DNA of 63,918 bases from an uncultured Oscillospiraceae bacterium (lineage in GTDB: Bacteria > Bacillota > Clostridia > Oscillospirales > Ruminococcaceae), in contig CAKSWY010000015.1 in NCBI GenBank assembly GCA_934513685.1, forward strand, positions 1-63,918, given 5' to 3'. The notes below the pieces were generated by a model that was not told where the DNA came from, did not search any database, and saw only the letters and a program-made list of their open reading frames with translations. A program made the translations under genes and the position numbers. Below are positions 32,949 to 41,836 of this stretch, one piece after another; within the stretch, counting starts at the first letter, position 1; every line of letters begins with the position of its first letter.

Positions 32949-33833
32949 TTAACGTTTCAGCTTCGGGTCCAGCGCATCCCGCAGGCCGTCGCCCAGCAGG
33001 TTCAGGGCCAGAATGGTGATCATGATGACCAGACCGGGAATGACCACCACATGGGGCGCGTCCCGAATGGCGCTGCGGCCGCTGGCCAGCATGGCGCCCC
33101 ATTCCGGTGCGGGGGGCTTGATGCCCAGGCCGATGAAGCTCAGGCTGGCGGTGGAAAGAATGGCGGTGGCCACGCGCAGGGTTGCCTGCACAATGATGGG
33201 GGACAGGCAGTTGGGCAGGATGTGCCGCAGAATGATGTGGCCGTTGGTGGCACCGATGGCCCGAGCCGCCTCCACAAACTCCTGATCCTTCACGCTGAGC
33301 ACGGAGGCACGAACCACTCGGGCAAAGGTGGGCATACTGGCCAGGCCGATGGCGATCATCAGGTTGGTCATACTGCTGCCCAGGGCGGCCACGATCATAA
33401 TGGCCAGCAGCAGGATGGGAATGGACAGGAACACGTCCATCACGCGCATGATCACGTTGTCCACCACGCCGCCGAAGTAACCGGCAATGGCACCCAGAGT
33501 ACCGCCGGTGGCCAGGGCAATGGCCACGGCCACCACACCAACCAACAGGCTGATGCGCGCGCCGTGAACCAGGCGGGCAAAGATGTCACGGCCCAGCTCG
33601 TCGGTGCCGAACCAGTGTTCGGCGCTGGGGCCCTGGAAGCGATGTACCACGTCCTGCTTGATGACGACGGTGTCGTAATCGGCGATCTGGTCGGCAAACA
33701 CGGCCACCAGAATCAGAATGACCACCACGGCAAGGCCGAGCATGGCCAGACGGTTGCGGCGCATACGCCGCCAGATCTCAGCCAGCTGGCTGCGCTTTTT
33801 GCGGCGCACCGGGGCAGATTTTTGTTCGTTCAT
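32949..33833 (-). CDS. Peptide-type ABC transporter permease (DppC-like)
   Basis: 294 residues, six helices after a basic N-terminus. H-W-F-G-T-D-E-L-G-R-D-I-F-A-R and the EAA loop E-A-A-R-A-I-G-A-T-N are the family signatures. 15 bases after the DppB-like permease. Confidence 0.94.
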   Translation of the reverse strand: MNEQKSAPVRRKKRSQLAEIWRRMRRNRLAMLGLAVVVILILVAVFADQIADYDTVVIKQDVVHRFQGPSAEHWFGTDELGRDIFARLVHGARISLLVGVVAVAIALATGGTLGAIAGYFGGVVDNVIMRVMDVFLSIPILLLAIMIVAALGSSMTNLMIAIGLASMPTFARVVRASVLSVKDQEFVEAARAIGATNGHIILRHILPNCLSPIIVQATLRVATAILSTASLSFIGLGIKPPAPEWGAMLASGRSAIRDAPHVVVIPGLVIMITILALNLLGDGLRDALDPKLKR

Positions 33834-33847
33834 TGCGCTGCGCCTCC

Positions 33848-34774
33848 TTATTTGTACTGAGATTTGATGCGGGGATCGATAAAGGCGTACAAAATGTCGA
33901 TGAGCAGGTTGACCAGGCTGAAGATGATGGCAAAGGTGATCAGGCAGCCCAGTACCACCGGCTCGTTTTTCTGGTTGATGGCGTTGATCATCAGGGTACC
34001 CAGACCGGGCAGGGAGAACACGGTTTCGTTGACCACCGCGCCGCCCAGCAGCGTACCGATCTGCAGGCCGATGACCGTGATGACCGGAATCATGGCGTTG
34101 CGCAGAGCGTGGTGCATGACCACGCGGCCCTCACCTGCGCCCTTGGCCCGCGCCGTGCGGATGTAGTCCTGCCGGATGACCTCCAGCATACTGGAGCGGG
34201 TGGTACGCATGAAGTTGGCCGTGGCGCCCACGCCCAGGGTGATGGCGGGAAGCACGTAGGCCGTCCAGGAGTCGCCGCCGCCGCTGGGCAGCCAGCCCAG
34301 TTTCAGCGAGAACAGCAGGATGAGCATCAGGCCGAGCCAGAAGTTGGGCATGGCCACGCCGCCCAGGGCCAGCAGGGTGCTGATGTAGTCCAGAATGGAA
34401 TACTGTTTGGTGGCGGAGATGATGCCCAGCGGAATGCCGATGAGCACCGCCACAAATACGCCGGCAAAGGCCAGGATGAAGGTGGTGGGCATACGGGCGA
34501 GAATTTCTTCCGCCACGGGCTTGTTGGTGGTGTAGCTGGTGCCCATGTCGCCATGCAGCAGGTCCAGCATATAGTCCACATATTGCTGAAGAACGGGCTT
34601 ATTCAGGCCCAGCTCTTCCCGAATCTGTTCCACGGTGGCCTCATCCGCTTCCGAACCGGCCACCACGCGGGCGGGGTCGCCCGGGGTCATCTTCAACACA
34701 AGAAAAACCAAAAGGGACACGCCGATGATGACCGGAATCATCATCAGAATGCGCTTACAGATGTATTTGTACAT
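33848..34774 (-). CDS. Peptide-type ABC transporter permease (DppB-like)
   Basis: 308 residues, six helices. Typical N-terminal K-R-I-L-M-M-I-P-V-I and the loop Y-I-R-T-A-R-A-K-G. The gap of 165 bases to the binding-protein gene holds no clear terminator. Confidence 0.94.
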   Translation of the reverse strand: MYKYICKRILMMIPVIIGVSLLVFLVLKMTPGDPARVVAGSEADEATVEQIREELGLNKPVLQQYVDYMLDLLHGDMGTSYTTNKPVAEEILARMPTTFILAFAGVFVAVLIGIPLGIISATKQYSILDYISTLLALGGVAMPNFWLGLMLILLFSLKLGWLPSGGGDSWTAYVLPAITLGVGATANFMRTTRSSMLEVIRQDYIRTARAKGAGEGRVVMHHALRNAMIPVITVIGLQIGTLLGGAVVNETVFSLPGLGTLMINAINQKNEPVVLGCLITFAIIFSLVNLLIDILYAFIDPRIKSQYK

Positions 34775-34939
34775 AATTGCACCTCATTGCGCCCCGAAGG
34801 GTGCAGGCTTGCGCACGTGCCGGAAGCACAGTCCCATTTCAGAAAAAGCGCCGCCGCCGGGCAATGCGGGCAACGACGCCTTTCCTTATAAGAAATAGGG
34901 GAATGTCAATTCGGCACGACGGCGGCAGAAGAAGCCGGA

Positions 34940-36490
34940 TCAGGCCTCGTAATGCAGCTGGTCAAACACGTCGTTGCCCAGGGGATGCGGGGTGTAGCCC
35001 TTCAGACCGCTGCGCAGGCCAACCATGTTGGGCACGCAGTACAGGGGAACCCAGACGGCCTGCTCGGTGAGGATGGACTGCACCTGAGCATACAGCTTCA
35101 TGCGGGCGTCGTTGTCGGTTTCAACGCGGGCAGATTCCAGCAGCTGGTCCACTTCGGGAATGTTGGTGAAGGAGCGGTTGCCGGAAGAAGCGGGAACCTG
35201 AGAGTTGAAGAGCATGTACAGGCTGGTGTCGGGGTCGCCAGTGGTGTTGTTGTAGCTCATGATGAACATCTCATAGTCGCCGTTGTTGATCTGCTCCAGC
35301 AGGGTAGAAGATTCCATGGTGGTGATTTCCATGGTGATGCCGATCTCGGCCAGGTTGCCCTGGATGATCTGGGCCTCGGTGCTGCGGGCGCTGGTGCCAA
35401 CCACCATGCTGGTGCTGAAGCCGTCCGGATAACCGGCCTGGGCCAGCAGTTCCTTGGCCTTTTCGGGGTCGTACTCGTAATGGGTCACATCGTCGGTGTA
35501 GCCGTTGATCTGCTTGTTCATGACGGAGTCGGTCACTTCGCCGTAGCCGTTGGTGGCAACCAGATTCAGGGAGTCACGGTCGATGGCATAGTTGACGGCC
35601 TGACGGACCAGGGGATTGTTGAAGGGCTCCACCTTCTGGTTCATGGAGACGTACTCGATCTTGGGGCTCATGGAGGTGACCAGCTCGATGCCGTTGGTGC
35701 TCTGCACACGGTCGGCGTCGCCGGCAGCCACGGAGAGGTTCAGGTCGATCTCACCGGTCTCCAGGGCGATGGTGCGGGCGGAACCCTCGCTCATCAGCTT
35801 GAAGGTCAGGGTGGTGGGCTTCACCTCACCGCCGAAGTAGTCGTCGTTGCGCTCCAGCACGATCTTGTCGCCAGCATCCCACTTCACAAACTTGAAGGGG
35901 CCGGTGCCGCAGGGGGCAGCGGAGAAGTTGTCGCCGGCCTCTTCCACGGCCTTCTGGCTGACGATGGAGTTGGCGGTGTGGCACAGGTTGGCCATCAGGG
36001 GCGCATAGGGAATGGAGGTGTTGATGGTGACGGTGTAGTCGTCATCGGCCACCGCAGACTCAATGTTGGCGGTGAAGCTCTTCACCTTGGCACTGGCCTG
36101 GGCGCGCTGGATGCTGAACACCACATCGCTGGCCTTCACTTCTTCGCCGTTGTGGAAGTGAACACCCTGCTTCAGCTTGAAGGTGACGGAGGTGTCGGAT
36201 GTGAACTCCCAGCTCTCGGCCAGGTCGCCCACGATGTTCATGTCGCCGTCCATCTTCACCAGGCCGTTGTACATCTGGCGCATGACATTCAGGGAGTTGC
36301 CGTCCCATCCGGCCTGGGGGTCCAGGGTGACGGCTTCGGACGCGGTGGCAATGACCAGATCGGTCTTGTTCACATCCACGGCGGCGGCAGAGCTGCTGCC
36401 GGCGCTGCCGGAGGAGGAAGAGGAGCCGCCGCAGGCGGTGGCGCTGACCATCAGTGCCAGGGCTAGTAGAACGCTCAAAATCCGTTTCAT
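34940..36490 (-). CDS. Extracellular solute-binding lipoprotein, family 5
   Basis: 516 residues from MKRILSVLL, behind AAGGAGAAA. Signal peptide with Cys20 (S-A-T-A-C) and a Ser/Gly linker. The mature protein has the SBP_bac_5 layout: an 'AVTLDPQAGWDG' start, W-E-F-T-S-D-T-S-V-T-F-K-L-K-Q-G-V-H-F-H-N-G, and Y-A-I-D-R-D-S. It captures the substrate for the DppBCDF-like channel. Family 5 proteins bind di/oligopeptides, glutathione, opines, nickel and glycosides, so the ligand must be inferred from the enzymes of the operon. Confidence 0.94.
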   Translation of the reverse strand: MKRILSVLLALALMVSATACGGSSSSSGSAGSSSAAAVDVNKTDLVIATASEAVTLDPQAGWDGNSLNVMRQMYNGLVKMDGDMNIVGDLAESWEFTSDTSVTFKLKQGVHFHNGEEVKASDVVFSIQRAQASAKVKSFTANIESAVADDDYTVTINTSIPYAPLMANLCHTANSIVSQKAVEEAGDNFSAAPCGTGPFKFVKWDAGDKIVLERNDDYFGGEVKPTTLTFKLMSEGSARTIALETGEIDLNLSVAAGDADRVQSTNGIELVTSMSPKIEYVSMNQKVEPFNNPLVRQAVNYAIDRDSLNLVATNGYGEVTDSVMNKQINGYTDDVTHYEYDPEKAKELLAQAGYPDGFSTSMVVGTSARSTEAQIIQGNLAEIGITMEITTMESSTLLEQINNGDYEMFIMSYNNTTGDPDTSLYMLFNSQVPASSGNRSFTNIPEVDQLLESARVETDNDARMKLYAQVQSILTEQAVWVPLYCVPNMVGLRSGLKGYTPHPLGNDVFDQLHYEA

Positions 36491-36591
36491 TTTGTTTCTC
36501 CTTTGCTGTTGCGTGTTATCTTCGCAGGGTGGGGCGGCTGCGAAACTGCCCGCATACCCTGGGGCGAACAAGATGAAAAATTGAAAATCCG

Positions 36592-37746
36592 TCACTGGCG
36601 GGGTGCGGCAAGCACATTAGGGTCGGTGGCCAGGCCCAGCGCGGTGAGCACCATGGCCTTGACGGCTTTCAGCACGTAGCGCTCACCGGCTTCGCCGCCG
36701 GCGGCTTCCCGGAAGGCGGCCGTGTGGGTGTTTTCAGCGGCCAGGTACAGGTGGCCGTGAATGGCCGGAAGCCGCTGGGTGACATTGCCCATGTCGGTGC
36801 TGCCGATGCCGTGGTCGCGGTAGCGAGGGATCACCGTTTCGCCCAGCAGGCGGAAGGCCTCGCCCATGTACTGTTCCAGTACCGGGCTGTTGGCCACCGG
36901 GGCGTAGGCGAAGGTGCGGCTCACCTCCACGGTCACGCCGAAGGCCTCGGCCGCACAGCGGGCACAGCGCTCCACAATGGCAACCAGCTCTTTGTGGTAA
37001 TTCACATCGTCGCTGCGCACGTTGTATTTCAGCTCGGCAAAATCCGGGATGACGTTGGTAGCTTCGCCGCCGTGGGTGATGTTGGGGAACACTCGGCTGT
37101 AATCCTTGAACTGGCTGCGCCAGGCGTTGACCATATTGACGGTTTCGGTGGCGGCGGCCAAGGCGTTGGCACCCAGCCAGGGGCTGGCGGCGCAGTGGGC
37201 GCTGCGGCCGTGGAACTGGAAGGTGAGGGTTTGCCCGGCCAGGGACCAATCCTCCACCATGGTGGAATCGCAGGGGTGGATCATCATGGCGTAGTCCACG
37301 CCGTCGAACATTCCAGCGTCCAGCATCTTGATCTTTCCGCCGCCGCCCTCTTCCGCGGGGGTACCGAGAAAGACGCTGTTGGCGGGAAGCCCGTATTGTC
37401 TGGCCAGCTGGTCAAAAATCAGGGCGGCGTATACGCCGGAGGCTGCGATCAGGTTGTGGCCGCAGGCGTGCCCCACCGGAAGGGCGTCGTACTCCGAAAT
37501 GAAGGCGATGTTCAGGTTCCCGGCCACGGGGGCGTGCTCGGCGCGGAGAGCGGTGTGAAGCTCACCTTCGCCCCGGCGGGCGGTAAAGCCCTGGGCCGTG
37601 ACGGTCTGTTCCAGCAGGGCGGCCGCGTGCTCTTCGTGAAAGGCCAGCTCCGGGTGGGTGAAGATGTCGCGGCTCACGGCGAGAATTTCGGGAGCTGCCT
37701 CGTCCACCAGCCGCTGGGCTTCGCGGAATAAAAGATCTCGTTCCAT
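36592..37746 (-). CDS. M20-family amidohydrolase (AbgB/amidase-like)
   Basis: 384 residues. Metal motifs: GHACGHN near residue 94, T-P-A-E-E-G-G-G-G, and a later D-M-G-N-V segment; the dimerisation domain includes the H-G-R-S-A-H-C-A-A motif. These are features of the M20D/AbgB class (aminobenzoyl-glutamate hydrolase, N-acyl-amino-acid amidohydrolases). No signal peptide. First gene of the operon; it would split the imported amide. Confidence 0.9.
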   Translation of the reverse strand: MERDLLFREAQRLVDEAAPEILAVSRDIFTHPELAFHEEHAAALLEQTVTAQGFTARRGEGELHTALRAEHAPVAGNLNIAFISEYDALPVGHACGHNLIAASGVYAALIFDQLARQYGLPANSVFLGTPAEEGGGGKIKMLDAGMFDGVDYAMMIHPCDSTMVEDWSLAGQTLTFQFHGRSAHCAASPWLGANALAAATETVNMVNAWRSQFKDYSRVFPNITHGGEATNVIPDFAELKYNVRSDDVNYHKELVAIVERCARCAAEAFGVTVEVSRTFAYAPVANSPVLEQYMGEAFRLLGETVIPRYRDHGIGSTDMGNVTQRLPAIHGHLYLAAENTHTAAFREAAGGEAGERYVLKAVKAMVLTALGLATDPNVLAAPRQ

Positions 37747-37777
37747 CGGAAAAACCTCAAAATCATTTTTTCAAAAA

Positions 37778-37825
37778 GGGCGAACAAGAGGAAGCTGCTG
37801 ATTTGCCAAACGCCCTTGTTCGCCC
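37778..37825 (-). promoter_or_regulatory. Terminator-like hairpin in the leader of the M20-Dpp operon
   Basis: Minus-strand GGGCGAACAAG / CTTGTTCGCCC (11 bp, 26-base loop) followed by T5, only 31 bases before the M20 start. An upstream copy of TCGCCC (37858-37863) in a TTTAC/GTAAA-closed hairpin could pair with GGGCGA and prevent the terminator from forming. This is the layout of an attenuator or riboswitch; no known class is recognised. Confidence 0.55.
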
Positions 37826-37915
37826 GAAATGCACCATTCTCTTTACGAAAACCGCGGGGGCGATTCTTGTAAAACTGACTGAATACTTTTTCTCGTTTTT
37901 TCTTTTGTTGCTTTT

Positions 37916-37978
37916 ATTGTACCGGTTGCTTTTCGTGAAATCAAACACTTTTTAACCTAAGTTTTACAGTAAAAGTGT
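37916..37978 (-). promoter_or_regulatory. Promoter and inverted repeat of the M20-Dpp operon
   Basis: Minus-strand TTGATT, 17-base spacer, TACAAT (37916-37944). Directly upstream, ACACTTTT and AAAAGTGT form an 8-bp inverted repeat with an 18-base centre (37945-37978), a plausible site for the LysR protein encoded upstream. Confidence 0.6.
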
Positions 37979-38291
37979 TGTAAATGCGCAAGCTGGAAAC
38001 TGGTCGGACCGAAAGAAACCGAAAAAAGGCTGCAAAAAAGCCCGGATGCGTTTTACATACATCCGGGCAGCAAAAGGCGTTGGCGTCAAGCCAGGCACGG
38101 CAAACAGGCCGACTGGCAGGAGCTGCTTTGGCAACCCGGGCGTCGACACATACACATGCTATGAACAGAGAAGAAAAATTGTACCTGCTGCATAAAGCAA
38201 ACTCCTTTCGCACATTTCCTACTGGGTTAGTGGGGATGTCTGGATTATACTCAACCGAAAGGGAATTTGCAAGAGAAAAGCAAAAAGAATT

Positions 38292-38328
38292 ACAGTGTTT
38301 CCGCGATGCAGCACAGGATAAACACTGT
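38292..38328 (-). terminator. Terminator of the LysR gene
   Basis: ACAGTGTTT / AAACACTGT stem (9 bp) followed by AATTCTTTTTG on the minus strand, 10 bases after the stop. Confidence 0.75.
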
Positions 38329-38337
38329 ATTAGTGAC

Positions 38338-39273
38338 TCATTGCGCTTCGTCCGCATGATAAAGCCGCTGGGCAATCTCCACAAACGTCTGCATGGAGCG
38401 GCTCAGGTGGCTGGTTTCGCGATAGCAGACCGCTAGAGCGTGCTCGTTGCGATGGCGGGAGAGCAGATAGCAGGTCCGCTGGGCGTTCAGGGCCTGGTCG
38501 CCCAGCAGCTTGCCGGGGGAAAGCGTGACCCCAAGCCCGGCACGGCAAAGCGCCAGAGCAGTTTCCAGCGTGTCCGTTTGAATGCGCACCGGCGGGTCGA
38601 TCTGGGCCTCCAGAAACAGGTGCAGTGCGTTCAGGTGAACATTGCCGGCCCGAGGCAGAATGAAGGGGCAGTCCCGCACGGCGGTCAGGCCTTTGCCGGC
38701 GGCCAGCAGGGCGGCCACGCGGGGGGCTTGTGCGCCATAGACGTTCTGAAGCGCCGAATCCGGGGCGAAGAGATAGATGTCGTCTGCCTCGTGCAGCGGC
38801 ACACCCTTTACGTTGGCGCCGCAGTGGGTGGGGCGGGTGATGATCAGATCGACCTTTCCAGCAGCAAGAGCTTCATCCATTTCGGTGTAGCTCATCTCAA
38901 AGATCTGCAGATCCACCTGGGGATATTTTTTATAGAACTCGCCCAAAAGCCGAGGCAGCAGCGCCCGGGCATACGCATGGCTGATGCCCAGCCGGAAGGA
39001 GTTGCGCATGGGGTCCACGATGTCCTGCAGTTCCCGTTCCATCTGGGTGTTGAGAAACAGCATTTCGGTGGCGCCGCGGTGAAAGCGCTCCCCGGCCGGA
39101 GTGAGGGTGAGCGGCCGGGTGCGCTCAAACAGCTGGGTGCCGATCTCCTCCTCGATCTGCGCAATGTGGGCGCTGAGCGTCTGCTGGGAGATGTAAAGCT
39201 GTTTGGCGGCAGCCGAAAAGCTGCGCGCCTCGGCTACGACCAGAAAGTACTTCATATTTAAAAAGTTGATCAT
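38338..39273 (-). CDS. LysR-family transcriptional regulator
   Basis: 311 residues. N-terminal helix-turn-helix (YFLVVAEARSFSAAAKQL ... QQTLSAHIAQIEEE) and a LysR effector domain with H-A-Y-A-R-A-L-L-P-R-L. It lies upstream of, and in the same direction as, the M20-Dpp operon, separated by a terminator and a promoter with an inverted repeat, so it is the best candidate regulator of that operon. Not closely similar to the LysR at 4381. Confidence 0.9.
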   Translation of the reverse strand: MINFLNMKYFLVVAEARSFSAAAKQLYISQQTLSAHIAQIEEEIGTQLFERTRPLTLTPAGERFHRGATEMLFLNTQMERELQDIVDPMRNSFRLGISHAYARALLPRLLGEFYKKYPQVDLQIFEMSYTEMDEALAAGKVDLIITRPTHCGANVKGVPLHEADDIYLFAPDSALQNVYGAQAPRVAALLAAGKGLTAVRDCPFILPRAGNVHLNALHLFLEAQIDPPVRIQTDTLETALALCRAGLGVTLSPGKLLGDQALNAQRTCYLLSRHRNEHALAVCYRETSHLSRSMQTFVEIAQRLYHADEAQ

Positions 39274-39458
39274 TCCAGAACCCCCTCTTCAAAAACGTGG
39301 TGCCGCCCAAGGGCGGGGATGGGCGGAGCGGGAAAAGCCTTCAAATTGCTCTTATTATATAAAAGTGAAGCGGGGAAAACAAGACACCTCCCGGCGGCAA
39401 AAGCACGAAGCAAAGAGAAAAAATTTCCGGCCCGGAGAAAAACACAGCAGATTTGCAC

Positions 39459-39487
39459 TTGTGGGGAAACCGGCGCGGCGCTATACT
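39459..39487 (+). promoter_or_regulatory. Possible promoter of the small hydrolase gene
   Basis: TTGTGG, 17-base spacer, TATACT; the -35 is weak. Confidence 0.4.
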
Positions 39488-39544
39488 GAAAAAAACCAAA
39501 GGCAAGGCAAACGGATAAAATCGGCGGAAAATGGAGGATTTTTT

Positions 39545-40093
39545 ATGAAACTGGCGGTCGTATTCCCGGGCATCGGCTATCATGCAGACAAACCCCTGCT
39601 GTATTACAGCAAAAAGCTGGCGGCCCAGGCGGGCTGGCAGGTGGTGGAGGTGGCCTACGGCGCATTCCCGGACCGGGTGAAGGGCGACCGGGCCAAAATG
39701 GAGGAATCCTTCCGCATTGCCATGGAGGGGGCGGAAAAGACCCTGGCGGGGCTGGATCAGACGGGGCCGCTGCTGTTCCTTTCCAAAAGTGTGGGCACCA
39801 TTGTGGGGGCGGCCTACGCCCAGGCCCATGGGCTGAACCCGGCGCAGGTGCTGTATACCCCGCTGCAGGATACCTTCCGCTTCCCGGTGCAGGGCATTGC
39901 GTTCCACGGCACGGCGGACAGCTGGGTGGAGGATGAGCAGGCGCTTCAGCAGGTCTGTGCGGCGCAGCAGGTGCCGCTGTATCTCACCCCCGGCGGGAAC
40001 CACTCGCTGGAGACCGGCGACGCCCTGAACGACCTGAAAGCGCTGGAGCAGGTCATGCGCCAGACCAGGGCATATCTGGACACATTGACGTAA
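39545..40093 (+). CDS. Small alpha/beta hydrolase
   Basis: 182 residues behind TGGAGG. V-V-F-P-G-I-G-Y near the N-terminus, the nucleophile elbow LSKSVGT (Ser in K-S-V-G), F-H-G-T-A-D-S-W and a final G-G-N-H-S-L-E-T with the catalytic His give a complete triad in a compact fold. No lid domain and no signal peptide. Substrate unknown; probably a cytoplasmic esterase. Confidence 0.8.
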   Translation: MKLAVVFPGIGYHADKPLLYYSKKLAAQAGWQVVEVAYGAFPDRVKGDRAKMEESFRIAMEGAEKTLAGLDQTGPLLFLSKSVGTIVGAAYAQAHGLNPAQVLYTPLQDTFRFPVQGIAFHGTADSWVEDEQALQQVCAAQQVPLYLTPGGNHSLETGDALNDLKALEQVMRQTRAYLDTLT

Positions 40094-40652
40094 ACCAAAG
40101 CCGCCCGGCACCGCGAAACCGGGGGAAGAATGTCGGAAATCCGGGAAAACCCGCGCAACATGCCGAAAACCCGGCGGTGATTTTCAGAAGCAGCGGCGGA
40201 ATACGGAAACTGAACGAGCTGAAATCAATTTTGGCCGAAGTTTGGTTGATAAAGCCCGCCGTCGGAACCGGCCCCCTGCGTGCCGCAAGCACCGAAGCGC
40301 TGCCCCAAAAGAAGCACGCGGCCCCGAACGTGCCGGTGCGCGGGGCCAAGTCAGGCCTGGGAAGCGCCCGAACGGAACAAAAAACGGACGGATGTGCAAC
40401 CGGACAAAATGCCAGAGCAGCGCAAGATTTTATGGAAAACCAAGAATTGCACAGGAAAAGCAGCGATAAATGGTGCGAAAACTGGAATTGTGAAATTGCC
40501 CAAAAAAGAAAGTCTAAAATGTGTTGTACAAACGTGCATAAAAGTGAAATTTTATGCTGATTTGTGCGTGACTTCCACAAAGAAATTTTGAAAAACCTGC
40601 AATGCAGCGATGCCGCGGCCGGGCAGCCCCGTATCCGGCCAGAGCATCCGGC
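40094..40652. other. Gap of about 560 bases without a supported gene
   Basis: GC-rich at first, then AT-rich from about 40430. GCATAAAA-GTGAAA-TTTTATGC (40536-40557) is a clear 8-bp hairpin with only a weak tail. Open frames on both strands lack ribosome sites and recognisable protein character. No repeat copies seen. Confidence 0.6.
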
Positions 40653-40664
40653 ATGATTCCGGGC

Positions 40665-40940
40665 ATGGAGGGATGGCCCGGCGGTGTTTTTCACGGAAGG
40701 AGCGTAACGTTCATTTTTCGGTATGCACTTGTAAGCGAGCAGCTGTTCTCTACCGAGCTGGGGCACTACCGTTCGTTTGGGATTCGAGCATTTCAAAAAA
40801 CGGAATGTAGCTGGAGAGAGATCGCGTTCGTCTCGGATGTTTCCACGGACCGATCGGCCGTGGAGCAGTTGGCCCGGCGCTGCACCGAGGGCCAGCTGGA
40901 CCCCATTCATCTGCTGGATGTGGTGGAGGATGCGCTTTGA
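40665..40940 (+). CDS. DUF6514-like small protein, start uncertain
   Basis: The C-terminal 75 residues (YALVSEQLFSTEL ... FGIRAFQKTE ... DVSTDRSAVEQLARRC ... DPIHLLDVVEDAL) fit the DUF6514 family common in Clostridia, usually about 80 residues. The real start is unclear. A good GGAAGGAG at about 40695 precedes codon ACG, not ATG/GTG/TTG; the nearest in-frame ATGs (40653, 40665) lie upstream of it. Either ACG is used or the start codon has mutated. Function of the family unknown. Confidence 0.6.
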   Translation: MEGWPGGVFHGRSVTFIFRYALVSEQLFSTELGHYRSFGIRAFQKTECSWREIAFVSDVSTDRSAVEQLARRCTEGQLDPIHLLDVVEDAL

Positions 40941-41281
40941 GCATCGGCTTTTTTCGCGTGCAGAAGGGCGCCTTAGCCGCGTGGTTCTGACGCAGGAAAA
41001 CCAGATTTTCGGGGGCGGCTGCAGGCCCATGGCAGCCGGCCCGGGCAGAAGCGAGATCTGCCCGAAAAACAGCACCGGTGGCCTGCCGGTGAAACGAGGG
41101 AAAACGCCCATGCGGCAATCGGCCGCTGAAAGGGGGCGGGGGCGAGGCGCGCGGTGCGCCCGCCCGGGTTGGTTTGGCGGAATGAGGCGGACCGGATTGG
41201 CCAGACCAGAATGAAACAGGCCGAAGGCGAACGAAAAGGAACGGCCAGCGGGCTGTTCTCTGGGAAAAGAGGAAGGTTGTT
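40941..41281. other. Gap of 340 bases before the sigma factor
   Basis: GATGC-GCTTTGA-GCATC and a T6 run at 40928-40953 give a weak terminator for the DUF6514-like gene. The rest is GC-rich, with no clear promoter, repeat or reading frame. Confidence 0.5.
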
Positions 41282-41833
41282 ATGAGCAGGGAACTAATAA
41301 AACCGACCAGCGCAGAAGCGGAAAAATGGGAGCGGATCTATTTGGCATACGGCGCGCAGCTGTATGCCTATGCGATAAAAACAATGGGAAACCAACCGGA
41401 CGCGGAGGATGCCTTGCAGGCCACCTTTTTGAAAATCTCGCAGAACCTGAATCGCATTTCTCTTGTGAACGACAGCCGGACCTTCAACTACATTTACACG
41501 ATCCTGCAGAACTACATGCGGGATCAGTACCGGCGGCGCAGCCGATGGCGGGAGGAATCGCTGGAAATGAGGGAGCTTGCCGGTGCCTCACCGGGCCGGG
41601 GGCAGGAGGTGGATGAGATCGTACTGCAGAAGCTTCGGGTGGAAGAGGTTGCGGCGTACGTGGCGCAGATGGACGAAAAGTACCGCCTGCCTTTTGTGCT
41701 GAAGTATTACAACCACTTTACCGAGGATGAGATCGCGGCCACACTGGACCTGCCCAAAGGGGCGGTTGCGGTGCGGATTTTCCGCGCCAAGAAGAAAATT
41801 CAGGATTACATTCGGCAAAAAGAAGGGGAGTAG
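41282..41833 (+). CDS. ECF-type RNA polymerase sigma factor
   Basis: 183 residues. Region 2 includes DAEDALQATFLKISQN and the D-Q-Y-R-R-R-S-R-W -10-contact helix; region 4 has LPFVLKYYNHFTEDEIAATL and the recognition helix PKGAVAVRIFRAKKK. It directs polymerase to a special promoter set. AGGAAGG precedes the ATG. The next gene starts 3 bases after the stop, as anti-sigma genes do, but it is only 73 residues and has no membrane segment. Confidence 0.92.
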   Translation: MSRELIKPTSAEAEKWERIYLAYGAQLYAYAIKTMGNQPDAEDALQATFLKISQNLNRISLVNDSRTFNYIYTILQNYMRDQYRRRSRWREESLEMRELAGASPGRGQEVDEIVLQKLRVEEVAAYVAQMDEKYRLPFVLKYYNHFTEDEIAATLDLPKGAVAVRIFRAKKKIQDYIRQKEGE

Positions 41834-41836
41834 GAG

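Noticed and set aside
36592..37908. Leader of the M20-Dpp operon as a T-box
   Set aside because: No T-box sequence or specifier stem is visible.
40053..41111. A 352-residue minus-strand frame in the gap after the small hydrolase
   Set aside because: No start signal, no conserved motif, and it is antisense to the DUF6514-like gene.
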